The translations under genes were made by a program, and so were the position numbers. A stretch of DNA of 64,000 bases, taken from the NCBI GenBank assembly GCA_934474225.1, contig CAKSLU010000003.1, positions 1 through 64,000 of the forward strand, in the 5' to 3' direction. Shown here piece by piece: positions 11,141 through 19,155 of the stretch. Source of the stretch: an uncultured Eubacteriales bacterium. Its GTDB lineage: Bacteria; Bacillota; Clostridia; Oscillospirales; CAG-272. The notes under the pieces were generated by a model. That model saw only the letters and a program-made list of their open reading frames with translations, searched no databases and was not told where the DNA came from. Positions within the stretch are counted from its first letter, which is position 1; every line of letters begins with the position of its first letter.

Positions 11141-11974
11141 ATGGCGGAAAACGAAAATTGCACGCATGACTGTTCGTCCTGCGGCGCATCCTGCCCCTCG
11201 CGCGAGGCGCAGTCGCTGATTGAACCGCAGAACAAACTCAGCAATGTCAAGAAAGTCATCGGCGTCGTCAGCGGCAAAGGCGGCGTCGGCAAGTCGCTCG
11301 TCACCTCGATGCTCGCGGTGGAAATGAGCCGCCGCGGCTATAAGACCGCGATTCTCGACGCCGACATCACCGGCCCCTCGATTCCGAAGGTGTTCGGCCT
11401 GCACGAGAAGGCGGAGGGCAGTGAAGACGGCATTTACCCGGTCAAGACCAAGACGGGCATCGAGGTCATGTCCATCAACCTGCTGCTTGACGATGAGAAA
11501 GCGCCGGTGGTCTGGCGCGGTCCCGTGATTGCGGGCACGGTCAAGCAGTTTTGGACGGATGTCGTTTGGAACGAGGTGGACTATATGTTCGTCGATATGC
11601 CGCCCGGAACCGGCGATGTGCCGCTGACCGTGTTCCAGAGCCTGCCGCTCGACGGCATCGTGATCGTCACCTCGCCGCAGGAACTGGTCTCCATGATCGT
11701 CAGCAAGGCTGCCAACATGGCGTCGCTGATGAACATCCGCGTGCTCGGACTTGTCGAGAACATGAGCTATGTGCTGTGTCCCGACTGCGGCAAGCACATC
11801 GACATCTTCGGCGCGGGCAAGACCGATGCCGTCGCTGCCGAGTTCGGCTTTGACCTGCTTGCGCGGATTCCGCTCGATGCCCGCCTTGCCGCACTCTGCG
11901 ACAAGGGCGCGCTTGAGCTGATGGAGAATGACTACCTCACCGCCGCTGCGGATAAAGTGGAATCCATCGGATAA
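11141..11974 (+). CDS. Mrp/NBP35-family iron-sulfur cluster carrier ATPase
   Basis: A 277-residue P-loop protein. The deviant Walker A SGKGGVGKS is near residue 46 and DADITGPSIPK follows, both diagnostic of the Mrp/NBP35/ApbC group. Four cysteines near the N-terminus (CTHDCSSCGASC) and the CPDCG motif near residue 213 are the expected iron-sulfur ligands. It likely holds and transfers Fe-S clusters in the cytosol. ATG 11141 with AAAAGGAG upstream is the start. A TATAAT at 11111-11116 without a clear -35 may be its own promoter. The gene ends at a strong terminator. Confidence 0.92.
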   Translation: MAENENCTHDCSSCGASCPSREAQSLIEPQNKLSNVKKVIGVVSGKGGVGKSLVTSMLAVEMSRRGYKTAILDADITGPSIPKVFGLHEKAEGSEDGIYPVKTKTGIEVMSINLLLDDEKAPVVWRGPVIAGTVKQFWTDVVWNEVDYMFVDMPPGTGDVPLTVFQSLPLDGIVIVTSPQELVSMIVSKAANMASLMNIRVLGLVENMSYVLCPDCGKHIDIFGAGKTDAVAAEFGFDLLARIPLDARLAALCDKGALELMENDYLTAAADKVESIG

Positions 11975-11980
11975 GATTTT

Positions 11981-12033
11981 CCAAAAGTGCAAAAAGAGAC
12001 GCATGTGCGCTCTTTTTGCACTTTTGGTTTATT
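11981..12033 (+). terminator. strong intrinsic terminator after Mrp gene
   Basis: A perfect 18-bp stem (arms 11981-11998 and 12010-12027, starting CCAAAAGTGC) with an 11-base loop, followed by a T-rich tail. It closes the housekeeping run. Confidence 0.9.
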
Positions 12034-12071
12034 TTTATAAAATTCACTGTAAAAATCCGTTTGTTTTTATG

Positions 12072-12100
12072 TTGAATTGCAAAAATGCCGGGTATATAAT
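12072..12100 (+). promoter_or_regulatory. sigma-A promoter for first secreted-protein cassette
   Basis: TTGAAT (12072-12077), 17-base spacer, perfect TATAAT (12095-12100), about 60 bases before the start at 12164. Confidence 0.85.
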
Positions 12101-12163
12101 GGACTTGTATAGGGGAGACCCTACCTTTTCTGCAGTAAAATTTTTGAAAATGGAGGAATCAAC

Positions 12164-15016
12164 ATGCGAAGAAAAGGACTTGGCATTCTCCTTGTGCTTT
12201 GCCTGCTTGCCTGTGCGTTCACCCTGGCGATGAGCGCGGCGGACAACACGGCGGCGTACACGGAGATCGGCACGCCGGAGGCGCTCATCTCACTGATGAC
12301 CCGCGCAAACGGCGAATCCTGGGCAGACAACTATCGGCTGACGGCCGACATCACTTTGCCCGCGGGCACGGCACAAAGCCCCATCGGCAATTCGACCGAT
12401 AAGTTCACCGGCATTTTTGACGGCGACGGACACACGGTGAGCGGCGTCAATCTGGTGGACGCGGATACGGCTTCCGGTGACAACGCCTTTATCGGCTTCT
12501 TCGGCTATGTGCAGGGCGGCGAAATCCGCAACCTCACGCTGAAGGGCACAGTTTCGACCACCGGCCGCCGCGCCGGCGGCTTCATCGGCGCCATCAACGG
12601 CTCGGCGAAGGTTGAAAACTGCACCAACTATTGCAGCGTCAACGCTTTTGCCAATGCCGGCGGCATCGTCGGCTATGCGCATCCGTCCGCAGGCGTGACC
12701 ATCAGCGACTGCAAGAACTACGGCACGATCACGGGCACATATGCTGACAAAACCGGCACGGCAGGCATCATCGGTTCCACAGGCAATGTCGGCAGCATAA
12801 CCGTTTCCGGATGCGCAAACTACGGCGCTGTGACCGGTACGCAGATCGTCGGCGGTATTGTCGGGTATTTCTACGGCGTGGACAGCAAGGCGGTCGCACT
12901 GGGCAGCGCAAAGTTCAAACTGTTCAACTGCCTGAACGAGGGGACAATCACCGCAACCGGTAAGACGCAGTCGGATGTCGGCGGTATCCTCGGCATTGCG
13001 TATTATGTCAGCGGCATTCACAGCTGCCACAACAAAGGCGCGGTTGTAATTGAGAACACTTGCACGAAGGCATATGCGGGCGGTATCTGCGGCAGAGCAA
13101 ATGGCGTTGGCAAAATCGCTTACTGCTACAATGCCACAAAGCCGACATACAGCGGCTCGAACAGCAACTATGTGCAGGGTATTGTCGGTTTCCCTGCCGC
13201 TAAAAACTGCGTAAACAATTACTATGCAGACGGCATGACCGATCAGCAGACCAATCCGAACCAGAATGCCGTATACACCGACGCGGTGTTCGGCACGCTG
13301 AACACGCAGAGCTTCTGGCTGAACACGACAAACGGTCCCGAACTGAAGGACTTCCACGAGCATACGGATGCGGATAACAACGGCGTGTGCGATACCTGCG
13401 GGGAAACGCTGGCAACACATACGCCCGACTATGTGTGGAAGTTTGACGGTACCAACTACTACTACACCTGCGCGGACGAAGGCTGCGGCATCGTGCTACA
13501 CACGCAGACCGAGGCGCCGACGCTGTATGTCGATGCATATACCAAGGCCTCCGCGCTTGTCGGCAGTGATGATAACGATGGCTTGAGTAAGGAAACCGCA
13601 CTGAAGACGGTCGAAGAGGCGTTCAGACGCCTTGCCGATGTCGGCGGCACGGTCTGCTTCAGCGACCGGTACTATGTCAGCAGCACGATTAATTTCCCGG
13701 CAAACAGCAAGAAGATCACCGTCACTTCGGACCCGAAGACCGGCTTCTACTTTGAGAAGTCCAATCTGCGCGTCCGCATCAACGGTGACATTGAGTTCTG
13801 CAACATGTTTTTCTATGCGGATAAGGCCGACAAGGATGCAGCACGCCTGATTGTCTTTGTCTGCAACTGGCATGATGTCACCTTCGGCGAAGGTCTTGCA
13901 ACCTCCGTGAACGCATATGTCTTTGCAGGCACCGAAAGCACGGCGGATGATACCGCAGAGCAGAACCAGACGCTGGTCTTCCACGGTGTCAACCAGACGA
14001 TATACACCGGCTCGGACAACCTGAGCGCATCGCGTCTTTTCTATCACACGATTGTCCTCGGCAGCCGTACCAGCTCGGCAGCGGTCAACAACCTGACCTC
14101 GAACAAGACGATTACGGCAACCTTCAACGACTACAGCAACTATAAGCCGCAGGTCGGGACACTGCGCTGCGCAACCTCTTCGCAGTCCGCAAACGCAAAC
14201 ATTGCAAACTGCGAGACGACCATCTGCCTGAACGATGGCAGCACCGTCGGCAAGCTGATTGCCGGTGACAAGAACATGAACACCGGCGCGGCTGCACTGG
14301 ATAAGCTGACCGTAGAGCTGAATGACAACGCGACCGTTACGGGTGAGATTACACTCTTCAACATCAAGGCAATCGACCTCACCGTTTCCGCAGGCGCGGC
14401 GCGCACTGCGGCTATCCCGGTGAAGTTTGTCGCATCGTTCAGCACGGCTTACACCGCAGACGGCACCGAGAGCCTTGCCGTGACCTACGGCACGCATTCG
14501 TTTGCAGCCGACACCGGCATGGCAGACGGGCTTGTGGCAGGCGTCAACTACAATGCATACTATGAGGGTCGCGTTGCGGTCAACCTCACCGATGAGTGCA
14601 CCTGGACGGACATCAATGCAAACGGCACTTACGCAAAGACCTGCGCATGCGGCAGAACCGAGACGGTGCTTTCGCTGGCATTCGGCTCGGCAACTGCAAC
14701 GAGCACGGGCAGCACGGTCCGCTTCATCGCCGAAATGACGATTGGCGAGGGCGCAGCCGTTGAAAAGTACGGTATGCTCATCACGGCGCTGGCAGACCAG
14801 GAGGTCGCATTCAACGAGAACTTCGCGTATGCAGAGGGCAATGATGTCACGAAGGCGGAAGACGGCAAGCTCAGCTTTGCGCTTGACCTTGTCGGCATCC
14901 CCGCAGAGAAGGGCGACACCCCCATCTATGCATGGGCGTATGTGAAGCTCGCGGGTCTTGACGATCTTGTCGTGCTGCCTTTTGATGCAGTCACGGCAAA
15001 CGGGCTGAAGAAGTGA
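12164..15016 (+). CDS. secreted GLUG-repeat and beta-helix protein, cassette 1
   Basis: A 950-residue exported protein. The signal peptide ends near residue 25 (LAMSAADN). Residues about 30-390 hold GLUG-like repeats (GGIVGY and GGFIGA segments alternating with NCxNYG). A CxxC/CxxxxC segment (about 409-443) precedes a beta-helix module beginning PTLYVDAY near 452. A second cysteine pair (CACG) lies near 828, then a C-terminal domain of about 110 residues. No SLH, LPxTG or lipobox is seen, so cell attachment is unexplained. The 54-residue peptide gene follows 14 bases downstream. It is a paralogue of the protein at 15540. Function unknown; surface adhesion or glycan contact is a guess. Confidence 0.8.
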   Translation: MRRKGLGILLVLCLLACAFTLAMSAADNTAAYTEIGTPEALISLMTRANGESWADNYRLTADITLPAGTAQSPIGNSTDKFTGIFDGDGHTVSGVNLVDADTASGDNAFIGFFGYVQGGEIRNLTLKGTVSTTGRRAGGFIGAINGSAKVENCTNYCSVNAFANAGGIVGYAHPSAGVTISDCKNYGTITGTYADKTGTAGIIGSTGNVGSITVSGCANYGAVTGTQIVGGIVGYFYGVDSKAVALGSAKFKLFNCLNEGTITATGKTQSDVGGILGIAYYVSGIHSCHNKGAVVIENTCTKAYAGGICGRANGVGKIAYCYNATKPTYSGSNSNYVQGIVGFPAAKNCVNNYYADGMTDQQTNPNQNAVYTDAVFGTLNTQSFWLNTTNGPELKDFHEHTDADNNGVCDTCGETLATHTPDYVWKFDGTNYYYTCADEGCGIVLHTQTEAPTLYVDAYTKASALVGSDDNDGLSKETALKTVEEAFRRLADVGGTVCFSDRYYVSSTINFPANSKKITVTSDPKTGFYFEKSNLRVRINGDIEFCNMFFYADKADKDAARLIVFVCNWHDVTFGEGLATSVNAYVFAGTESTADDTAEQNQTLVFHGVNQTIYTGSDNLSASRLFYHTIVLGSRTSSAAVNNLTSNKTITATFNDYSNYKPQVGTLRCATSSQSANANIANCETTICLNDGSTVGKLIAGDKNMNTGAAALDKLTVELNDNATVTGEITLFNIKAIDLTVSAGAARTAAIPVKFVASFSTAYTADGTESLAVTYGTHSFAADTGMADGLVAGVNYNAYYEGRVAVNLTDECTWTDINANGTYAKTCACGRTETVLSLAFGSATATSTGSTVRFIAEMTIGEGAAVEKYGMLITALADQEVAFNENFAYAEGNDVTKAEDGKLSFALDLVGIPAEKGDTPIYAWAYVKLAGLDDLVVLPFDAVTANGLKK

Positions 15017-15130
15017 GGAGGAGAAGCAGTATGCAGAATAACAGATATGAGCAGCCGAAGCTGCAGCTCGTTTCGCTTGCACTGAACGATGTTCTCCTTG
15101 CAAGCTCGGGCAACCCGGATGACCCGAACA
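14860..15130 (+). repeat. direct repeat copy A: end of cassette 1 large gene plus small gene start
   Basis: This segment is nearly identical to 18342-18612 (offset 3481 bases) and covers the C-terminal codons of the large gene, the GGAGGAGAAGCAGT ribosome site and the first half of the peptide gene. It marks a tandem duplication, and its high identity compared with the diverged bodies suggests recent conversion or strong constraint. Confidence 0.85.
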
Positions 15131-15195
15131 ATGAACTGGATACCAATTACACGGTAAACCTCGGCAAAACAACCTGGAAAGATATCTGGAGTTGA
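15031..15195 (+). CDS. 54-residue peptide of unknown function, cassette 1
   Basis: Starts at ATG 15031 behind an excellent AGGAGGAG site, 14 bases after the large secreted protein, and ends just before a terminator. The N-terminal half, YEQPKLQLVSLALNDVLLAS, is almost the same as in the second cassette, while the C-terminal half (ELDTNYTVNLGKTTWKDIWS) has diverged. It has no signal peptide or membrane segment. Short Firmicutes proteins with the Y-x2-P-x(n)-DVL-x2-S pattern are common and uncharacterised. The constant front and variable Trp-containing tail resemble a leader-core precursor, but no modifying enzyme is nearby. Confidence 0.75.
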   Translation: MQNNRYEQPKLQLVSLALNDVLLASSGNPDDPNNELDTNYTVNLGKTTWKDIWS

Positions 15196-15206
15196 AAAAA
15201 TTAAAG

Positions 15207-15235
15207 AAGGCGGCGAAAGCCGCCTTTTTTTATTT
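15207..15235 (+). terminator. terminator of cassette 1
   Basis: AAGGCGGC-GAAA-GCCGCCTT hairpin followed by a run of T. The same hairpin ends cassette 2. Confidence 0.9.
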
Positions 15236-15539
15236 TTGTGCACAATGCCGAAAATGAATTTCGAGAAAAACGCGCTACCCCCCAAAAACGATTTGAAACA
15301 GTTGTATATTTTGAGCATTTACCGTGAATGACAGTTCAATTCGTACAAATTTGCTTTCGCTAAATTGTGCACTTCTGTCACAACGGATGAAGATGCAGTT
15401 TGGGTGGTGCAAAAAAATACACAGAAACGGAAAATTTTTTGTCTTGTATTTTTCGTTGCCGAAGCTTACAATTATATACAATAGTGCTCGAATTGTACAG
15501 AAATGTGCATGGACGGCAAATTTTGAAAGGGAGAGATTT
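15236..15539. other. AT-rich intergenic region upstream of cassette 2
   Basis: No gene is supported here. TTGTGCACAA at 15236-15245 is a perfect palindrome and TTGTGCAC recurs at 15365-15372, possible binding sites. A weak promoter candidate is TTGCCG (15456-15461) and TACAAT (15477-15482) with a short 15-base spacer. Confidence 0.5.
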
Positions 15540-18497
15540 ATGAAAAGCAAAATTTCCATGCTCGTTTTTGCGATTTGTATGGTTCTTGTGCTGACGGTCG
15601 GCATTTTTGCTGCCGATACCGTGCCGGACGGCTATACCGCAATTGCAAACGAGGCACAACTGCGTGCTTTGATGGGTACAAGCGATACCACCAAGCTGGC
15701 CGGAAAGTATTTTCTGACCGCGGATATCGCCATCATAGGCACGGATGCGCAGGCGCCGATCGGCACGAGCGCAGCGCCGTTCACCGGCATCTTTGACGGT
15801 AACGGCAAGACAATCAGCAACATTAGCCTGACCGGCGCCAGCAATGTCGGTTTCTTCGGCGCAACCAACGGCGCGACCATCAGGAACCTGACGCTGTCGG
15901 GCAATATCGACGCAACCGGCGACAATGTCGGCGGCTTTATCGGCTACGCTGTCGGCGCACTGACATTGACGGACTGCACGAATAAGATCAATGTCAACAG
16001 CATCCGCGTCAGCGCCGACAACAGCATCGGTATCAGAGTCGGCGGCTTGGTCGGTTTTGTCAGCAAGTCGACCAGTGTGGTTGTCAACATTGAAAACTGC
16101 AAAAACTACGGTGCTGTTTCCGGCAAAAACATGGTCGGCGGTCTTGTCGGTCGTTATGAATCCGGTAAGGCGTCTACATCGGGTGTCACGACAGTCACCT
16201 CCTTCCAAAACTACGGTAATATTACCGCTACCGGTGTCGTTAGCGCCAAAGACGCAAGCGCGTATGTCGGCGGCATGGCAGGCATGTTCACCAACAATGC
16301 AGGCGGACAGGCGACCATTTCCAACCTGTACAATAAGGGCGAGATTAAAGCTTCCGAAGGCAAGCATGCCGGCGGCATTGTCGGCTATTACCGCTCTTAT
16401 AAGACGACGGCGGAAATGACCGATGCCTTCAACGAAGGCAAGGTTTATGCAAAAGCGGGCTGCGTCGGCGGCGTTATCGGCTCGGCAAACGGTGCCAATG
16501 TTGCACACACGATTAAGCGTCTCTATAACGCAGGCGAGGTTACATCCGACACGGCTTATTTTGTCGGTGCGGTTGTCGGCGTGGGTGCCACGAAGTTGGT
16601 TACTGCTGATTACTACAGCTCTAAGCAGGTGGCGACCACGGCGGAGAGCAATCGTAGTGTTACCGAGACAATCGTTACGCTTGCAGATACGGCAGCGGCG
16701 AATAAGGCTCTGTTCGGCGGCATTGCTACGAGCAAAGCGTGGGTTGTCACAAACGCCGGTCCTGTCCTTGCATGGCAGCATACACACAATTTTGTGGATG
16801 GCGTTTGCACGACTTGTGGTGGAACGGATGCGTGCAAGCATTCAGGCTCTCTCATTTGGGAGAAGAGTGCCGAAGGCACCTATTCGCTCGTCTGCCGCAA
16901 GTGCAATGAGACGCTGCTGCCTGCGCAGAGCGAACTGCCGACGGTATACATCAACAATACCGGCAGCGACGACGACCTTGGTACGGAAAAGAAGCCGGTT
17001 CTGACGCTTGAGGAGGCTGTCCGGCGCCTGACGGAGACGGGCGGCTCGGTCTTCCTGCAGAACCGTTACACCATCACGAAGAGCATTGTCCTGCCGGAAT
17101 GGGAAGGGAAGATTACCTTCTGCAGCACGACGGATGCAAACGGCAATGCGAACAATGGCTTCTATTTCGGTTTTACCAGCACCATTGATACTTATAACCG
17201 GTTTGTGGACGAAAATGTCTGCCTGTCGCTCGGCGGCGATGCCGAATTCAACAACATCGTCTTCAAGGGCAATTCGCCTTATAAGAGCGAGGATTCGCAG
17301 GGCAAGGATACGGTTCTCGGCATTGCAGCCAACTGGCACAATGTCGACTTCACCTACATCCGCTTCCATGACCGCGCCCGTGTCTTCTTCGTTGAGGGCA
17401 CCCGCCTCTCGACCGAGAGCAATACCGAGGTAAAGGATGTCACGGTCAATTTCTACGGTCCCGCCGCTTCTACCGGCAACCCGGACGGATTTGTGCCGTT
17501 CTTCCACATCGTTCTCGGCGACTGGTACGGCACCGGAGAGCCAATCGACTGCTCCAACAAGACGGTCACGCTGAATATGCGCAAAGGTAAGTTCACCGAA
17601 GGCACCGTGGAGTTGGTCTACACGATGTCTACGCATGATTATGTCGGACGCAAGGCGGGCACATCTTCCAACTGCGCGACAACCATCAACCTGTATGATG
17701 CTTCTGTCATTCAGAAACTGCGCACCGGCTACAGAAATGTGGAGGAGGCGGCCGGCACGGCATCTTTGGACTCGCTGACGCTCAACTTCAACGGTAATTC
17801 CGCTATCAGCCAGGTTGCTCTCCTCAGAAATGTCAAGAACACGGTTGTCAACATTTCCGATAAGGCGAACGGTCGTACAACGCCGATGAGCGGGTACTTT
17901 GACTTCCGCGCACACGGTGCTTTTGCGAATGAGACCGAGCCTGCAACGGTCACCGCAGCTTACGGCACGCACAGTTTCGCCGACAGCGTGGCAACGCCCT
18001 TTGACACGGCTACCAACGGTCAGGGTCGTTATACGCTGAATGCAACGACGAGCGTTGAGTGCAGCGACTGGACTTATGCAAATGCAAACGGTACTTACAC
18101 GCGCACCTGCCCGACCTGCGGCAGAACCGAGACGGTTCTTACGCTGGCACCCGTTTCGACCAGCGCAACGAGCGCGGGCAATGCAGTCCGCTTCATCGCC
18201 GAGATGACTTTCAGTGCAGATGTAACCGTTGAAAAGTACGGTATGTTCATCACAGCGCTGGAAGGTCAGACGGTCGGCAGCGGTAGCTTTGCAGACAAAA
18301 ACCTCGCGTTTGCAGAGGGCAATGATGTCGCGAAGGCGGAGAATGGCAAGCTCAGCTTTGCTGTTGACCTTGTCGGTATCCCTGCAGAGAAGGGCGACAC
18401 CCCCATCTATGCATGGGCATATGTGAAACTCGCGGGTCTTGACGATCTTGTCGTGCGGTCTTTTGATGCAGTCACGGCAAACGGGCTGAAGAAGTAA
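15540..18497 (+). CDS. secreted GLUG-repeat and beta-helix protein, cassette 2
   Basis: A 985-residue exported protein from ATG 15540, chosen over a frame opening at 15324 because the signal peptide begins here (MKSKISMLVFAICMVLVL, cleavage near AADT) behind GGGAGAG. GLUG-like repeats fill about residues 35-400; a cysteine segment with CTTCGG and CRKC spans about 423-455; the beta-helix module begins PTVYINN near 467; a CPTCG pair lies near 858; the C-terminal domain nearly matches that of cassette 1. No anchor is seen. Same order, peptide gene and terminator as cassette 1, so it is a duplicated unit with unknown function. Confidence 0.8.
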   Translation: MKSKISMLVFAICMVLVLTVGIFAADTVPDGYTAIANEAQLRALMGTSDTTKLAGKYFLTADIAIIGTDAQAPIGTSAAPFTGIFDGNGKTISNISLTGASNVGFFGATNGATIRNLTLSGNIDATGDNVGGFIGYAVGALTLTDCTNKINVNSIRVSADNSIGIRVGGLVGFVSKSTSVVVNIENCKNYGAVSGKNMVGGLVGRYESGKASTSGVTTVTSFQNYGNITATGVVSAKDASAYVGGMAGMFTNNAGGQATISNLYNKGEIKASEGKHAGGIVGYYRSYKTTAEMTDAFNEGKVYAKAGCVGGVIGSANGANVAHTIKRLYNAGEVTSDTAYFVGAVVGVGATKLVTADYYSSKQVATTAESNRSVTETIVTLADTAAANKALFGGIATSKAWVVTNAGPVLAWQHTHNFVDGVCTTCGGTDACKHSGSLIWEKSAEGTYSLVCRKCNETLLPAQSELPTVYINNTGSDDDLGTEKKPVLTLEEAVRRLTETGGSVFLQNRYTITKSIVLPEWEGKITFCSTTDANGNANNGFYFGFTSTIDTYNRFVDENVCLSLGGDAEFNNIVFKGNSPYKSEDSQGKDTVLGIAANWHNVDFTYIRFHDRARVFFVEGTRLSTESNTEVKDVTVNFYGPAASTGNPDGFVPFFHIVLGDWYGTGEPIDCSNKTVTLNMRKGKFTEGTVELVYTMSTHDYVGRKAGTSSNCATTINLYDASVIQKLRTGYRNVEEAAGTASLDSLTLNFNGNSAISQVALLRNVKNTVVNISDKANGRTTPMSGYFDFRAHGAFANETEPATVTAAYGTHSFADSVATPFDTATNGQGRYTLNATTSVECSDWTYANANGTYTRTCPTCGRTETVLTLAPVSTSATSAGNAVRFIAEMTFSADVTVEKYGMFITALEGQTVGSGSFADKNLAFAEGNDVAKAENGKLSFAVDLVGIPAEKGDTPIYAWAYVKLAGLDDLVVRSFDAVTANGLKK

Positions 18498-18612
18498 GGA
18501 GGAGAAGCAGTATGCAGAATAATAGATATGAGCAGCCGAAGCTGCAGCTCGTTTCGCTTGCACTGAACGATGTTCTCCTTGCAAGCACGGGCAACCCGGA
18601 CGACCCGGATGG
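18342..18612 (+). repeat. direct repeat copy B
   Basis: Partner of 14860-15130 at an offset of 3481 bases, spanning the end of the second large gene and the front of the second peptide gene. Confidence 0.85.
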
Positions 18613-18679
18613 TGAACTGGACACGAGCTATCAGGTCAAACTCAACAGTGTGACCTGGAAGTCGGATATCTGGGGTTAA
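18512..18679 (+). CDS. 55-residue peptide of unknown function, cassette 2
   Basis: Starts at ATG 18512 with the same AGGAGGAG ribosome site as the first copy, 14 bases after the large gene. Residues 1-30 differ from the first copy only at S/T26, while the tail (ELDTSYQVKLNSVTWKSDIWG minus its ends) has changed and gained one residue. It is short, acidic in the middle and Trp-containing near the end. Conservation of the start site and reading frame in two copies argues that it is a real gene. Role unknown; a partner of the secreted protein or a precursor peptide are the options. Confidence 0.75.
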   Translation: MQNNRYEQPKLQLVSLALNDVLLASTGNPDDPDGELDTSYQVKLNSVTWKSDIWG

Positions 18680-18686
18680 TAAAATA

Positions 18687-18717
18687 AAAAAGGCGGCGAA
18701 AGCCGCCTTTTTTATTT
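18687..18717 (+). terminator. terminator of cassette 2
   Basis: Same GGCGGC-GAAA-GCCGCC hairpin as cassette 1, flanked by A and T runs. Confidence 0.9.
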
Positions 18718-18727
18718 GCTCGAGACC

Positions 18728-18756
18728 TTGCAACGCAGGCAAAACTGTGTTATACT
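18728..18756 (+). promoter_or_regulatory. sigma-A promoter upstream of cobalamin riboswitch
   Basis: TTGCAA (18728-18733), 17-base spacer, TATACT (18751-18756). Transcription would begin near 18763, just before the riboswitch. Confidence 0.85.
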
Positions 18757-18777
18757 GATTCCGACATTTGAATATGC

Positions 18778-18972
18778 AGCAGAGTGTCGGCCATACCGTG
18801 CAGGTACGGTCGGTGAAAAGGGAATCGGGTGAGAGTCCCGAGCGATACCAGTCGCCGTATGCCCCGAAAGCGCGCGCTTCGTTGACGAAAGTCAGTCATT
18901 GGGAAACTGAGAAGGCAGAAGCGTGCCGCGCCGTGCAAACGATAGGGGACAAGTCGAAAGACCTGCTCTGAT
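18778..18972 (+). ncRNA. cobalamin riboswitch aptamer
   Basis: The conserved cobalamin aptamer blocks occur in order: GGTGAAAAGGGAATC (from 18812), GGTGAGAGTCCCGA (from 18828), CATTGGGAAACTGAGAAGGC (18897-18916), and AGTCGAAAGACCTGC (18952-18966), the equivalent of the usual AGTCAGGAGACCTGC end block. CAGAG near 18780 can pair with CTCTG at 18966-18970 as part of P1. It sits between a strong promoter and the 1674-residue transcobalamin-like gene, so B12 status should control that gene. A covariance-model scan would settle the class and limits. Confidence 0.88.
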
Positions 18973-18973
18973 G

Positions 18974-19015
18974 CCGCGCCGCAACGCTTTTTTTTGAACA
19001 AAAAAGCAGGCGCGG
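18974..19015 (+). promoter_or_regulatory. hairpin directly after riboswitch (candidate antiterminator or alternative fold)
   Basis: CCGCGCC (18974-18980) pairs with GGCGCGG (19009-19015), and inner arms GCTTTTTT and AAAAAAGC extend the stem. It starts two bases after the aptamer, so its 5' arm could compete with aptamer pairing. Confidence 0.5.
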
Positions 19016-19027
19016 TATTTCGTCGCG

Positions 19028-19058
19028 CTTGAAAAACAGGCTTTTCAAGGGCTTTTTT
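19028..19058 (+). terminator. candidate riboswitch-controlled terminator
   Basis: CTTGAAAA (19028-19035) pairs with TTTTCAAG (19042-19049) over a 6-base loop and is followed by GGCTTTTTTG. Its position between aptamer and gene fits a transcriptional off-switch. Confidence 0.6.
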
Positions 19059-19155
19059 GTGTGCGGCGTTCTGCAAGGCGCGGGAAAACTGCCGCGGTGA
19101 CCATCCGTCGCCGCGGCTTTTTATATAGTCAATAGAAAATGAAAGGATAGATTCC

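Noticed and set aside
15031..18679. The two small peptides as proven RiPP precursors
   Set aside because: No radical SAM, YcaO, lanthionine or protease gene is nearby, so only the resemblance is reported.
18768..18971. A 67-codon open frame over the riboswitch
   Set aside because: It coincides with the conserved aptamer RNA and lacks a ribosome site.
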